Of a stretch of DNA of 64,000 bases, positions 46,928-55,799 are shown piece after piece. This DNA comes from JABDMH01 sp965223025. Lineage in GTDB: Bacteria > Bacteroidota > Bacteroidia > Chitinophagales > Saprospiraceae. Both the position numbers and the translations under genes were made by a program. The DNA is taken from positions 2,232,001 to 2,296,000 of the forward strand of contig CBDCVP010000023.1 in NCBI GenBank assembly GCA_965223025.1. The letters are read 5' to 3'. The number at the start of each line of letters is the position of its first letter. The stretch's first letter is position 1. Below the pieces are notes generated by a model. The model saw only the letters and a list, made by a program, of their open reading frames with translations, searched no databases and was not told the DNA's origin.

Positions 46928-48040
46928 ATGAATTATTTACTACGAAGACGTTTTGTCCTATCTATTTTTAATATAGCTATGGGCTTGTTAATCTTTTCAC
47001 CGATGACATCCGCGCAGGAAGATCCTGCCGAAAAAAAGGATCCATTGCTTTCCCTTTCTGGTTCTGTGGATGTGTATTACAAATATGATTTCGCTGGCTC
47101 GAAGTCAGCAGATGCCAACATTAGCGGTGGCGAAAACTATACTTTTTTTGCACCCGATCACAATTCCTTTTCTGTGGGAATGGCTAATATCATTTTAGGC
47201 AAAACTGTAGGGAAGTCCTCTTTTGTAGCCGACCTCTCTTTTGGACCTCGAGGATCCAGTTCATCCATTCCTACCTTGAGTATAGATGATGGTTCTTTCC
47301 ATATCCAAAATCTGTATGTCTCACATGCCTTCTCTGACGCAGTAACCATGAGTCTTGGATATATGGGTACCTTTGTAGGTTATGAAATAATTTCACCTAC
47401 TGGTAATTTCAATTATTCCACCTCGCATCTATTTTCCTGGGGACCATTTCAAAATGCAGGCTTGAAATTTGATTTCGCCCTGAGTGACAAATGGGGGCTC
47501 ATGCTGGGGGTTTTTAATGACTGGAACACCTACAAAGATGTCACTTCAGGTAAGGATTTTGGTGCCCAGCTATCATTTACGCCTAATGACGAAACCAGTA
47601 TCTATCTAAATCTAATTACCGGGGAAGCAACGGGTATTGAGCTTGATCTTACCGCAGGATTTCAGCTGTCAGAAATGTTTTATCTGGGTGTGAATGCAGC
47701 CAACTACAACAGTCCTACCGGAGAAATCTTCGGCTCGGGTGACAATGGTTTCAGCGGCCTAGCACTTTATCCACAAATGGCCATCAATGACAACATCTCG
47801 CTAGGACTCCGAGGTGAACTATTCTCAGAGAAAACAGCCAATGACATCTTCGCGGGCAACTACTCTGATGCAGCATCTGTCTTTTCACTGACGTTGTCTG
47901 GCAATATCAAGAGCGGTCCCCTCACATTTATTCCAGAGTTCAGATTCGACTCGGGTTCTGAGGATATCTATCTTGATTCCGATGGTATGGCAGCAGCTTC
48001 AGCCGCACAGTTTCTGTTGGCTGCCATTTACTCATTCTAA
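46928..48040 (+). CDS. OmpL-like outer-membrane beta-barrel porin (BBP2 family)
   Basis: 370 residues. The signal peptide ends SAQ at about 29. The mature protein is amphipathic beta strands from LSLSGSVDVYYKYDF to AQFLLAAIYSF, with the even-strand C-terminal aromatic typical of outer-membrane barrels. The sequence matches putative beta-barrel porin-2 (PF07642). Its place between amtB and glnA suggests it passes nitrogen compounds across the outer membrane; this is inference. The gap to glnA is 176 bp. Confidence 0.85.
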   Translation: MNYLLRRRFVLSIFNIAMGLLIFSPMTSAQEDPAEKKDPLLSLSGSVDVYYKYDFAGSKSADANISGGENYTFFAPDHNSFSVGMANIILGKTVGKSSFVADLSFGPRGSSSSIPTLSIDDGSFHIQNLYVSHAFSDAVTMSLGYMGTFVGYEIISPTGNFNYSTSHLFSWGPFQNAGLKFDFALSDKWGLMLGVFNDWNTYKDVTSGKDFGAQLSFTPNDETSIYLNLITGEATGIELDLTAGFQLSEMFYLGVNAANYNSPTGEIFGSGDNGFSGLALYPQMAINDNISLGLRGELFSEKTANDIFAGNYSDAASVFSLTLSGNIKSGPLTFIPEFRFDSGSEDIYLDSDGMAAASAAQFLLAAIYSF

Positions 48041-48153
48041 GTATACAAAGGCAATTGAATACAACAATCAAGTGGTGATCAAAACACTATCTAACAGCTG
48101 TTTAGTGGCTTCAAACCAAAGTTGGAAATAGCATTTTTATACAGATACATTGC

Positions 48154-48182
48154 TTGATTCAAACAGAGGAATCCTATTTTCG
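48154..48182 (+). promoter_or_regulatory. candidate glnA promoter, Bacteroidota -33/-7 type
   Basis: TTG at 48154-48156 and TATTTTCG at 48175-48182, spaced 18 bp, match the -33/-7 pattern with one mismatch in TANNTTTG. It lies 34 bp before the glnA start and would give glnA its own promoter. Confidence 0.45.
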
Positions 48183-48216
48183 CAGAAATTCTTAAAAAGA
48201 AAAAAACCTAAACACT

Positions 48217-49227
48217 ATGTCTAAAAGTAAGCTCGAGTATATATGGCTCGATGGAAGCTATCCTACACAGGAATTACGCAGTAAAACTAAGGTGGTCACT
48301 GACTTCAGTGGCAAACTTGAAGATGCACCCATGTGGTCCTTCGATGGTAGCTCTACACAGCAAGCAGAGGGCGGCTCATCGGATTGCCTGCTAAAGCCTG
48401 TGGCGATTTTTGATGATCCATCACGCAAGAACGCATATGTGATCATGACAGAAGTACTGAATGCAGACGGTTCTCCACATTCGACCAATGCACGTGCCAC
48501 GATAGATGACGATGACAATGACTTCTGGTTTGGTTTCGAACAAGAGTACTTTTTATGGGATCCAGAAACGCATCTGCCCTTGGGATTCCCTACTTCTGGT
48601 TACCCCGCACCCCAGGGCCCATACTACTGCGGTGTAGGTGCCAAGGCTGCATTTGGCCGAGAGATCATCGAAGAACATCTTGACTTATGCCTCGATGCTG
48701 GACTTAATGTGGAGGGGATCAACGCCGAGGTTGCTGCCGGACAGTGGGAATTTCAGACGTTTGCGAAAGGTGCCAAACACGCAGGTGACGAGACTTGGAT
48801 CGGCAGATATCTGCTCGAGCGGGTCGCAGAGAAATATGGCCTGGAAATCAATTGGCACCCCAAACCGATCACCGGTGATTGGAACGGCTCAGGGATGCAC
48901 GCAAACTTCTCTAATACCTTGTTGCGTACAGCTGGTTCTAAGGATGTTTATGATAAAATCTGTGCCTCTTTCGAGCCATATGTCGATGAACATATTGCCG
49001 TTTATGGTGCAGAAAATGATCAACGCTTGACCGGCGCTCATGAGACCCAATCGATAGATAAGTTTAGTTACGGAATTTCAGATCGAGGTGCCTCCATGAG
49101 AATTCCTATCGCCACTGTAGAAAATGGCTGGAAGGGTTGGTTGGAAGATAGAAGACCAGCATCCAATGCAGATCCATATAAGGTGGCAGCACGAATCATC
49201 AAGACAGTGAAAGGAGCCGTCATTTAG
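48217..49227 (+). CDS. glnA: glutamine synthetase, type II (GSII)
   Basis: 336 residues. It makes glutamine from glutamate and ammonia. This is the eukaryote-like type II, not the 470-residue GSI or 700-residue GSIII. Starts LEYIWLDGSYPTQELRSKT; MWSFDGSSTQQAEGGSSDC and GFEQEYFLW carry the metal-binding and active-site residues; EVAAGQWEFQ and NGSGMHANFS follow. A C-terminal GAHETQSIDKFSYGISDRGASMRIP completes it. It is fourth in the nitrogen block and ends at a strong terminator. The presence of GSII in Bacteroidota is known, but it is not the common enterobacterial type. Confidence 0.96.
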   Translation: MSKSKLEYIWLDGSYPTQELRSKTKVVTDFSGKLEDAPMWSFDGSSTQQAEGGSSDCLLKPVAIFDDPSRKNAYVIMTEVLNADGSPHSTNARATIDDDDNDFWFGFEQEYFLWDPETHLPLGFPTSGYPAPQGPYYCGVGAKAAFGREIIEEHLDLCLDAGLNVEGINAEVAAGQWEFQTFAKGAKHAGDETWIGRYLLERVAEKYGLEINWHPKPITGDWNGSGMHANFSNTLLRTAGSKDVYDKICASFEPYVDEHIAVYGAENDQRLTGAHETQSIDKFSYGISDRGASMRIPIATVENGWKGWLEDRRPASNADPYKVAARIIKTVKGAVI

Positions 49228-49252
49228 AACGAAGCAAAAATGTTAAGTTTGT

Positions 49253-49285
49253 AAAAAAACCGCCAACAATGCTGGCGGTTTTTTT
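49253..49285 (+). terminator. intrinsic terminator after glnA
   Basis: Stem CCGCCA (49260-49265) with TGGCGG (49273-49278), flanked by seven A and seven T that extend the pairing and give the U-tract. It begins 25 bp after the glnA stop. Confidence 0.92.
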
Positions 49286-49306
49286 ATTTTGGTACAAATC
49301 TTACGG

Positions 49307-51382
49307 ATGTATCGATGCGGATGTACTATGGTGTTCATCATCCTCTCGGTGCTCACTATGCCTGCCCAGGTCGACTCTGATCCATCTACTCCCTCCCATA
49401 TCCAAGAGCAAATAGAATCCTACCTGAACAACATCAGCGAGGAGGAGAGCTTCGATTTTAACACCCTGACAGAGGAGTTGATGCATTTTCGGCAACATCC
49501 CCTAGATCTCAACCAAGCAAGAGCCGAAGATCTAGAGTCCCTGCAACTACTTAGTGAACTACAAATTACTGACCTCTTGCATCATCGTGCCGTCCTCGGT
49601 GACCTACTCAGCATCTACGAGCTCCAATCCATCGCGTCCATCGACATGATCACTCTTGACCGACTCAGGCCATTCGTCACCGTCGGAAGTACGGTCCATG
49701 CCAAAAATCAAATCTGGAAGATGGTCCGCAATGGTACCAACAAACTTTACTTGAGGTACGACCGGACCATGGAGACCAAAAATGGGTTTAAAGATCAGAA
49801 CGGAGATGGGCCTACATATCTAGGAAGTCCAGATAAATATTATGCACGTTTCATCCATCGATTCGAAAACAAGTTGAGCTATGGTATCACCATGGAAAAG
49901 GATCCTGGAGAATTCTTTTTCCATCGATCTCATCCTAAAAAAATCGATTTCATCAGTACTCATTTCTACGCCCGTGATCTATCTGGCCTCCTAAAAGATG
50001 TCGCAATCGGAGATTTTGCCATTAGTTTGGGCCAAGGCCTAATCATGCATTCGGGTTTTGGTGGTGGTAAAGGAGCATTGGTGACTCGCATCAAGCGAGG
50101 AGGAAGGACCATCAGACCCTTCACCTCTGTCAATGAAGCTCAGTACCTGCGGGGTGGAGCCTTTCGCCTGCAACACCATACATTTTCACTGGTAGCATTT
50201 GTATCTCGTACCAAGAGAGATGCCAACCTCGAAACCTCGATGGATGACCTCACTGCTAACACACATTTCTCCTCTTTGAAAACATCTGGACTGCACCGTA
50301 CAATCTCCGAGATTGAAGACAGACATTCCATTGCACAGTCGACTGTGGGTGGAAAACTGGCGGCTGAATGGGAGAATCTCAAATTTTCCATCAATACGGT
50401 GCATCATCATTTTAATACCAGTTATTTAAGACAACCAAAGCCATACAATCTCTTTCAGTTTAAAGGAAAGAGCCTGCTGAATACCAGTGTCGACTACGCC
50501 TATCTCACACGCAACCTACATCTCTTCGGAGAAACCGCCTATAGTAACAATGGGGCATTTGCCACGACCAATGGTCTCCTGATAGGCTTGCATAAAAACC
50601 TGGACCTGGCCATGCTTTATCGAAATATTTCGCGAAGATATGTGGCACTGCAATCCAATGCATTCCTTGAGTCCAGTCAGGCCAACGACGAAAAAGGTCT
50701 GTATCTTGGTGTAAAACTCAAACTAAATCCATCTTTCTGGTTAGACGTGTACGTCGATCATTTCTCGTTTACCTGGCTTAAGTTTCTCTCTGATGCTCCC
50801 TCCACTGGACAAGAATATCTAGCACGGGCTACATTTTATAAGAAGCGTAGCATAGAGGCATACCTTCAATACCGGAGCGAAAGAAAGGGGGTCAACCACC
50901 GCATCGATTCCCAGCATTTCAATAAGGTTTTCGTCAGAAAACGACAATATCTGCGCTTGCATCTCAACCACCATGTGCATCGCAACCTGGAATTGAGAAA
51001 TCGCCTTGAATTTTCCAGAGTCAATAGTGGATCTGACCGCGATCACCACGGATTTATGATCTACCAAGACATCATCTTCAAGTCCATTGCTTCGTCACTC
51101 TCTTTTACCACCCGCTTGGCATACTTTGATATCAATGACTATGCTGCCCGGATATATGCCTATGAAAATGATCTGCTTTTCAATTTCTCTATCCCCTCCT
51201 ACTTCGATCAAGGTTTTCGATATTATCTGAATTTGCGCTATCAAATCAATCGTTCGTTGACCGTGGAGGCTAGATGGGAAAAGAGCTGCTTCTACCATGT
51301 CGAATCCTTAAGTAGCGGATCAGATGAAATCGAGGGCAATATCCGTACGCGAGTGAAGTTGCAGGTGAAGATTTCTTTTTGA
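49307..51382 (+). CDS. helix-hairpin-helix protein with outer-membrane barrel
   Basis: 691 residues from the ATG at 49307. A signal peptide ends about TMPAQ at 21. Residues 64-124 form a ComEA-like helix-hairpin-helix segment (LDLNQARAEDLESL, LSIYELQSIASIDMITLDRLRPFV). The remainder is a chain of amphipathic strands with aromatic ends (FHRSHPKKIDF..., YLGVKLKLNPSFWLDVYVDHF) ending RVKLQVKISF, indicating an outer-membrane barrel. Exported HHH-barrel proteins occur in Bacteroidota; the function is unknown. It starts 20 bp after the glnA terminator. Confidence 0.82.
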   Translation: MYRCGCTMVFIILSVLTMPAQVDSDPSTPSHIQEQIESYLNNISEEESFDFNTLTEELMHFRQHPLDLNQARAEDLESLQLLSELQITDLLHHRAVLGDLLSIYELQSIASIDMITLDRLRPFVTVGSTVHAKNQIWKMVRNGTNKLYLRYDRTMETKNGFKDQNGDGPTYLGSPDKYYARFIHRFENKLSYGITMEKDPGEFFFHRSHPKKIDFISTHFYARDLSGLLKDVAIGDFAISLGQGLIMHSGFGGGKGALVTRIKRGGRTIRPFTSVNEAQYLRGGAFRLQHHTFSLVAFVSRTKRDANLETSMDDLTANTHFSSLKTSGLHRTISEIEDRHSIAQSTVGGKLAAEWENLKFSINTVHHHFNTSYLRQPKPYNLFQFKGKSLLNTSVDYAYLTRNLHLFGETAYSNNGAFATTNGLLIGLHKNLDLAMLYRNISRRYVALQSNAFLESSQANDEKGLYLGVKLKLNPSFWLDVYVDHFSFTWLKFLSDAPSTGQEYLARATFYKKRSIEAYLQYRSERKGVNHRIDSQHFNKVFVRKRQYLRLHLNHHVHRNLELRNRLEFSRVNSGSDRDHHGFMIYQDIIFKSIASSLSFTTRLAYFDINDYAARIYAYENDLLFNFSIPSYFDQGFRYYLNLRYQINRSLTVEARWEKSCFYHVESLSSGSDEIEGNIRTRVKLQVKISF

Positions 51383-51540
51383 CATTGTTTGCCATTCTAT
51401 ATTGTTTGGCGGCCATGGTAGCATAAGATGGAGTTATCTTTAGCATAGGACCGTACTTCCTCCGTGATCATACAGTCCATACAAAGTGATAAGAATGGAA
51501 CCAGTCAGTAAGCAATGACTGCGATGCTACACAATCTAAG

Positions 51541-52377
51541 TTAGTAGCTCAAATCACAGGACTTGCAGACCTGTTGATGCACTACCTTTGGATTTCCACT
51601 GCATTCTACATCAGAACCACCACCCAAATTGGCATTTAATGTCTGAGAGACGTGGATCCTTGCATCCGATGATCCCGCAACATCTATGGTGCAGACCTCA
51701 ATCTTAAGTCCCTCCGCATCAAAATCGCTACCACCACTTGCCTGCACACTTGCATTGAGAGCTACTCCATCCATGTGTACATCTGATCCACCGGATGTTT
51801 GCATAGCCAGAGATTCTACATTTACACCTTCTACCCTTAGGTCGCTGCCTCCACTGGCCTGGATCGCCATGTTTTGACTGGAGTGTCCATCAAAATTGAT
51901 GCTGGCATCAGACCCTCCGCTGAATTTGCCACTAAATTTCTCTGTGGATAGCTCCTCAAATCTAAGATCACTGCCTCCACTGAGAGCTATTGCCATCCTG
52001 TCAGAGGAAATGGATCCCTTGGCCTCCACATCAGATCCTCCGCTCGCGGCGATCGCTTCTAGATCTTCAAAAACCAAGTGGATCTTTCTCATCTTACTCT
52101 TGCGAATATTAACGCCAGAGGGAAAGTAAACTTTCAAAACACCACGCTCAACTTCGGTGATCAAATGATCATGTATGTTTGCATCAGCCTCCACGATAAG
52201 ACTATGTCCTTGCCCTTGAACAAGAATCAGATCCCATCCATGCGAAGTTTCAATCGAGGTGAAAGGCTCCACAGAACGCTCCTTCTTTACTACATCACCA
52301 TCACCACTGATCGATTGAGCATACAAGAAACTCGTTGAAATCAAGGATAACACGAGATAAAAAATTCTGGTCTTCAT
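51541..52377 (-). CDS. secreted GIN-domain (DUF2807) protein with SGGSD repeats
   Basis: 278 residues. The signal peptide ends SFLYAQ at about 21. The remainder is a head-GIN, DUF2807-like beta-helix: PFTSIETSHGWDLILVQGQ, then VYFPSGVNIR. From 112 to 256 the rungs carry a striking S-G-G-S-D motif every 18-22 residues (starts at 112, 133, 153, 175, 195, 214, variants at 234 and 252). The turns may bind calcium or form an Asp-lined face. Cys-containing tail (CKSCDLSY). It starts 53 bp after tolC in the same direction and may share its transcript. Confidence 0.88.
   Translation of the reverse strand: MKTRIFYLVLSLISTSFLYAQSISGDGDVVKKERSVEPFTSIETSHGWDLILVQGQGHSLIVEADANIHDHLITEVERGVLKVYFPSGVNIRKSKMRKIHLVFEDLEAIAASGGSDVEAKGSISSDRMAIALSGGSDLRFEELSTEKFSGKFSGGSDASINFDGHSSQNMAIQASGGSDLRVEGVNVESLAMQTSGGSDVHMDGVALNASVQASGGSDFDAEGLKIEVCTIDVAGSSDARIHVSQTLNANLGGGSDVECSGNPKVVHQQVCKSCDLSY
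51610..52044 (-). repeat. eight SGGSD-type coding repeats
   Basis: In-frame repeats of roughly 60 bp inside the GIN-domain gene (residues 112-256). Six keep S-G-G-S-D exactly, the seventh is A-G-S-S-D and the eighth G-G-G-S-D. The repeats are diverged at the DNA level, so they are old structural rungs rather than a recent slippage array. Confidence 0.85.
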
Positions 52378-52430
52378 GATTCAATATTTAGTATTTCCTT
52401 AATAGAGAGATTATTTGCAAAAAGGTTGCA

Positions 52431-53858
52431 TTACATGTCGATTTTCTTGCCACTGTAAAAATCAAGTACCTTCAGACGAAACAGATAATCAAATTTTGCC
52501 ACAGTCAATTCGACTTTGGCCTGGTCGTGATTATTCTGGGCCGTGATGTACTCCAAACTATTGATCACACCCAAATTATACTGTCTCTCGGCATCATGTA
52601 AGGCCGATGACATGGCCTCCTCAGTACGTTGGGCTGCTTCGTATTGCTCTTTACCAGCCTTGACCCCTGCCACGGCCAATGCAACATCGGCTTTTAATTG
52701 ATTCTTGTCTCTGAGACTGACATTTGCGGCTCTTGCCACTTCCAATTCTGCAAGCTGGATGTTGGAACGCGTACGCCCCTGGTTGGAAATAGGAATGGAC
52801 AAGCCCAGCCCAAAACCATAGTCGAGATTCTCTTTCAGCTGTCCTCCATACCCTACCTTGTTAGAACTGAAGATCGCCTGTTCAACACTTAACCTGACTG
52901 GTTCATTATTTAATAATATGTCCTGATGGATGGTTTCACTCCCCACCCTGTCACCCTGTCGACGAGCTAAAGAAGAAAACCTGGAACCTATCGATGCTCC
53001 AGCTGTCAATGTCGGCAGAAGGCCAGTACGTAGAATAGCCACTTCCATTTCTGCCTGCACCTTGCGAAGTTCACCAGCACGGATTCCCGGTTGCCATGAG
53101 GCAGCTTCTTGGTAGATTCCCTCACTACTGAAGGCAGCAATATCGTAATCATTCGGAAGGTTGATAAGAGGCCTTTCTATCATCAGCTTCACGCCTGGAT
53201 CAAGTTGCATGCTCTGACGAAGACTTAGGTATGCCTGATCGACATCATTATCAGCCGTAACTAGTGCTTGTTCTGCCTGAGCAATATCAGCTACTAGAAC
53301 CAGTCTTTCATTCTTTGGTCGGGTACCAGCAGAAATCAATTTGTCAATTTGCTCTAATTGTGTAACGACCAGCTCCACACTTTTACGGGCATTGGTTGCA
53401 TTCTCGGTGGCAAGTAGGACCTGCAGATAGGCTCTGGCCACTTCGAGGCTTTGGTTATGCATCAATTGAGTTTGAGTCAATGTCGCCACTTCAACATCGA
53501 TGCTGCGTTGTCGAATCATCTGATTAATACGTCCTCCATTAAATAATGTGATCCCAGCGGATAGCGAGAAATTTTGGCTTTCGAATTGCTGATTATTAAA
53601 ATCGTTGGTGGTGGGATCAATCTGCCTGCCAAAACTCAAATTGTAGCTGGCATCTCCACTTATGCCCGGCCATCTCAACATTTTACTCGCTCTAGCTCTA
53701 ATGGCAGCAGCTTCCTGGTCCAGCTTCCCTTCCCCCAGGACAAGACTATGCTCTAATGCATAATCGACACAGTCGGAAAGCGACCATAATTCTTGACTAA
53801 AACTTGCATGTCCACACAGTGTCATGAAGATGAATACCAACGGACAGATCCCTCTCAT
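52431..53858 (-). CDS. TolC-family outer-membrane efflux protein
   Basis: 475 residues with a signal peptide ending SFSQ. WSLSDCVDYALEHSLVLGEGKLDQEAAAIRARASKMLRWP starts the outer-membrane-factor fold. Two coiled-coil halves are visible (about 120-200 and 350-440). The closing NLGVINSLEYITAQNNHDQAKVELTVAKFDYLFRLKVLDFYSGK is diagnostic. It forms the outer-membrane duct of a tripartite exporter. No membrane-fusion protein is adjacent, but MacB/FtsX-type permeases lie 2-10 kb upstream. A sigma-54-like promoter and paired sites precede it. Confidence 0.92.
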   Translation of the reverse strand: MRGICPLVFIFMTLCGHASFSQELWSLSDCVDYALEHSLVLGEGKLDQEAAAIRARASKMLRWPGISGDASYNLSFGRQIDPTTNDFNNQQFESQNFSLSAGITLFNGGRINQMIRQRSIDVEVATLTQTQLMHNQSLEVARAYLQVLLATENATNARKSVELVVTQLEQIDKLISAGTRPKNERLVLVADIAQAEQALVTADNDVDQAYLSLRQSMQLDPGVKLMIERPLINLPNDYDIAAFSSEGIYQEAASWQPGIRAGELRKVQAEMEVAILRTGLLPTLTAGASIGSRFSSLARRQGDRVGSETIHQDILLNNEPVRLSVEQAIFSSNKVGYGGQLKENLDYGFGLGLSIPISNQGRTRSNIQLAELEVARAANVSLRDKNQLKADVALAVAGVKAGKEQYEAAQRTEEAMSSALHDAERQYNLGVINSLEYITAQNNHDQAKVELTVAKFDYLFRLKVLDFYSGKKIDM

Positions 53859-53977
53859 CGATCAACCAATTTTCTGAAACAAAAATCTTGACCCCACCTG
53901 GATTTGGATATTTACATTCCGTTATTGACTCGTCACATGAGACATTCCCAAGCAGGGCCAAGATATGATTACAATGA

Positions 53978-53993
53978 GGCCAAGGCTATGCCG
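53978..53993 (-). promoter_or_regulatory. sigma-54-like -24/-12 element upstream of tolC-like gene
   Basis: On the minus strand the element reads CGGCATAGCCTTGGCC, with GG and GC ten bases apart as in TGGCACG-N4-TTGCW. The first base and the TT of the -12 box deviate. It would start transcription near 53967, about 110 bp before the tolC-like ATG. Confidence 0.4.
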
Positions 53994-54056
53994 AAAGCAT
54001 ACAAAGCTGTTTATCTGCTCTTTATATATATACAAAATATCAATGTTCAAATAAAG

Positions 54057-54093
54057 TGTTCGCCAGCGGACAGCAGATGTACGAAAGTGGACA
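54057..54093. promoter_or_regulatory. paired near-palindromic sites upstream of tolC-like gene
   Basis: TGTTCGCCAGCGGACA (54057-54072) and TGTACGAAAGTGGACA (54078-54093), start to start 21 bp. They resemble the pair at 55130-55165 and share the outline TGTNCG-N4-YGRACA. They lie 65 bp from the sigma-54-like element, where an enhancer-binding regulator would sit. Confidence 0.5.
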
Positions 54094-54447
54094 CTGAGAC
54101 TTTCGCATCATAGTATCCACATCAGTGAGCATTGACGAAAGGGACTCCAGTATCCATCATCATCAATATCGACCATCGAAAAAGGAATGATAAATGTGGA
54201 TGTTCATCCTCTGAGAAGGACAGGAATACGACTAAAAATGTACAAAATTGTGAAGCAATTATCTATCCCCTATTCCCGCTTCATGATTCAAACACCCCAT
54301 AGGAATATCGAACAAGGAAATAGCACTAAATCCTCGCTCTAGAAGCATTTCACTACTCCTTAAAAGCGATAGCCCGTTAATATTCACCCACTCGGGATTC
54401 TTTGACCAGAACCCACTAAATATGTTCAAGAGTAAGATCCTTGATAG

Positions 54448-54918
54448 TTATCTCATAGAAAAACGAACTTCCCTTTCTCCATAATCAATCAAAAAGGCAT
54501 ATCTCTTCATAACATCGGATCCAATGATACCGGCGATCTTTATGCCATTACTTCTGCGAATGGCATCTACAAGTGTCTCAATATCCAAGACTAAAAAACG
54601 TCCTTTCACTAACTCGGAACCCAAGTGCACTTGGACTTTTTTTGCGATCGGAACCCTCTTCTTGTGTTTAGAACTCAGGTCGTAGAGTTCATGATCTGCC
54701 AAATCTAAAGTCGTAATCCTTATCCCATATTTCAACTTCTGACTCGCATCAAGTAAAGAAATATCCGAACCCGAATCAACCAGAAAATAGGCCCGCTTAC
54801 CGTTCAGCTTTCCCACTATAATCGGTTGATCATCCAAACTGATCATCTTCAAAGTCCTTTGTGAAAAAATTGAGGAATAGCAAATCATGTACATCCAAAT
54901 GCAAATCATCCATTTCAT
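54448..54918 (-). CDS. retropepsin-like aspartic protease, secreted
   Basis: 156 residues. A signal-like segment (MICIWMYMICYSSIFSQ) is followed by the retroviral-protease-like fold: FLVDSGSDISLLD with the catalytic Asp48-Ser-Gly, and a second signature IAGIIGSDVMKRYAFLIDYGEREV. Single-domain members of this class work as dimers. Substrate unknown. Its promoter region at 55060-55165 has a sigma-54-like element and a site pair like those of the tolC-like gene, so the two are probably co-regulated. Confidence 0.8.
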   Translation of the reverse strand: MKWMICIWMYMICYSSIFSQRTLKMISLDDQPIIVGKLNGKRAYFLVDSGSDISLLDASQKLKYGIRITTLDLADHELYDLSSKHKKRVPIAKKVQVHLGSELVKGRFLVLDIETLVDAIRRSNGIKIAGIIGSDVMKRYAFLIDYGEREVRFSMR

Positions 54919-55059
54919 GAATCAGTTCTTTTAATACAACGTTAGAAAATAATGGAGCAGCTGAACTCATGGAAGTCCATCCATACATCCTTCCATATGT
55001 TGCGAAAACTAGTGCTGACGCGACATAGGCTGCTTGTTTCTGGTAGAGATAATATAGCA

Positions 55060-55075
55060 CGCTATTGCCATGCCA
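55060..55075 (-). promoter_or_regulatory. sigma-54-like -24/-12 element upstream of retropepsin-like gene
   Basis: Minus-strand TGGCATGGCAATAGCG: TGGCA matches the -24 box, and GC lies exactly ten bases after GG; the -12 box reads TAGC rather than TTGC. Transcription would start near 55048, about 130 bp before the protease ATG. Confidence 0.45.
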
Positions 55076-55129
55076 ATCACATATCACCTTGATAATCTGA
55101 ACATTACAATAAATTCGCCTTTCTAAACA

Positions 55130-55165
55130 TGTCCGGATTCGAACGGAGTTGTCCGAATTCGAACA
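55130..55165. promoter_or_regulatory. paired near-palindromic sites upstream of retropepsin-like gene
   Basis: TGTCCGGATTCGAACG (55130-55145) and TGTCCGAATTCGAACA (55150-55165), start to start 20 bp. The second is a near-perfect inverted repeat (7 of 8 pairs). They lie 56 bp upstream of the sigma-54-like element. Spacing of about two helical turns suggests a dimer pair on one face of the DNA. Confidence 0.6.
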
Positions 55166-55799
55166 ATCGACCGGATCTATTTAATGACGTCATATATGTG
55201 CACCGACGTAACCCTGTATATTTTTCCAATCAACGTCAAAAACTTAATACGAGTAATGCTCGAATAGTCTACCATTCATCAACCTCCTGCTCTCTCACCA
55301 ATTCATCATCTTCCGTCGTTGAGTTGTATCCTCGTCATCACATAAATGTCGACGGTTAACAAGCATCATTCTTGGCCTGGTGATGATTCCCGCACCCATT
55401 AGACGAGCCAAGTAAAAAAAGGTTGCTCTGCCGGATTGTAAATTAATCTTTGATAGATTGATTTGATATAGTTTTATTATTCATGAAAGATAAATAGAGC
55501 CATATAAATCAGACGATCTCAAGACCAGTTCGCACTTTAGCTCATGTTAAAAGGATGGAAGCAAGAGCAAGCATTCATTGAAAAGTGATTTTTCGTCATC
55601 CCCCTATACACCACTCTATTGGAAGATATCAAATGGATCATTGGAAAACTTTAATGGCCTTCGACTTCGCGGTACTACACCGTCACTAGCAGACCTTATG
55701 CTTTGCTGTATCATTGAGTTATCATTACCATGCACCAGTAGAACCAAACTCAGTCACAGGCAGTGATGTATTTATCCTATTTATACTCAAAGTCGAATT

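Larger units (their letters stand above)
53859..54447. other. 589 bp regulatory stretch upstream of tolC-like gene
   Basis: No supported gene. The main features are a sigma-54-like promoter at 53978-53993 and a pair of near-palindromes at 54057-54093, listed separately. A 69-codon plus-strand frame here overlaps both and is not taken as coding. 54094-54447 shows no other signal. Confidence 0.6.
54919..55799. other. 881 bp upstream region of the retropepsin-like gene, non-coding
   Basis: Holds the sigma-54-like element at 55060-55075 and the site pair at 55130-55165. A minus-strand frame of 85 codons (54830-55087) overlaps the protease gene and begins inside that promoter, so it is rejected. 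From 55166 to 55799 the DNA is A+T-rich; I find only short frames and no RNA gene or repeat. Confidence 0.55.

Noticed and set aside
53904..54113. 69-codon plus-strand ORF upstream of tolC-like gene
   Set aside because: It covers the promoter and the site pair and has no recognisable protein features.
54830..55087. 85-codon minus-strand ORF overlapping the retropepsin-like gene
   Set aside because: It starts upstream of the sigma-54-like promoter, shares 89 bp with the protease gene in another frame, and has no motif.
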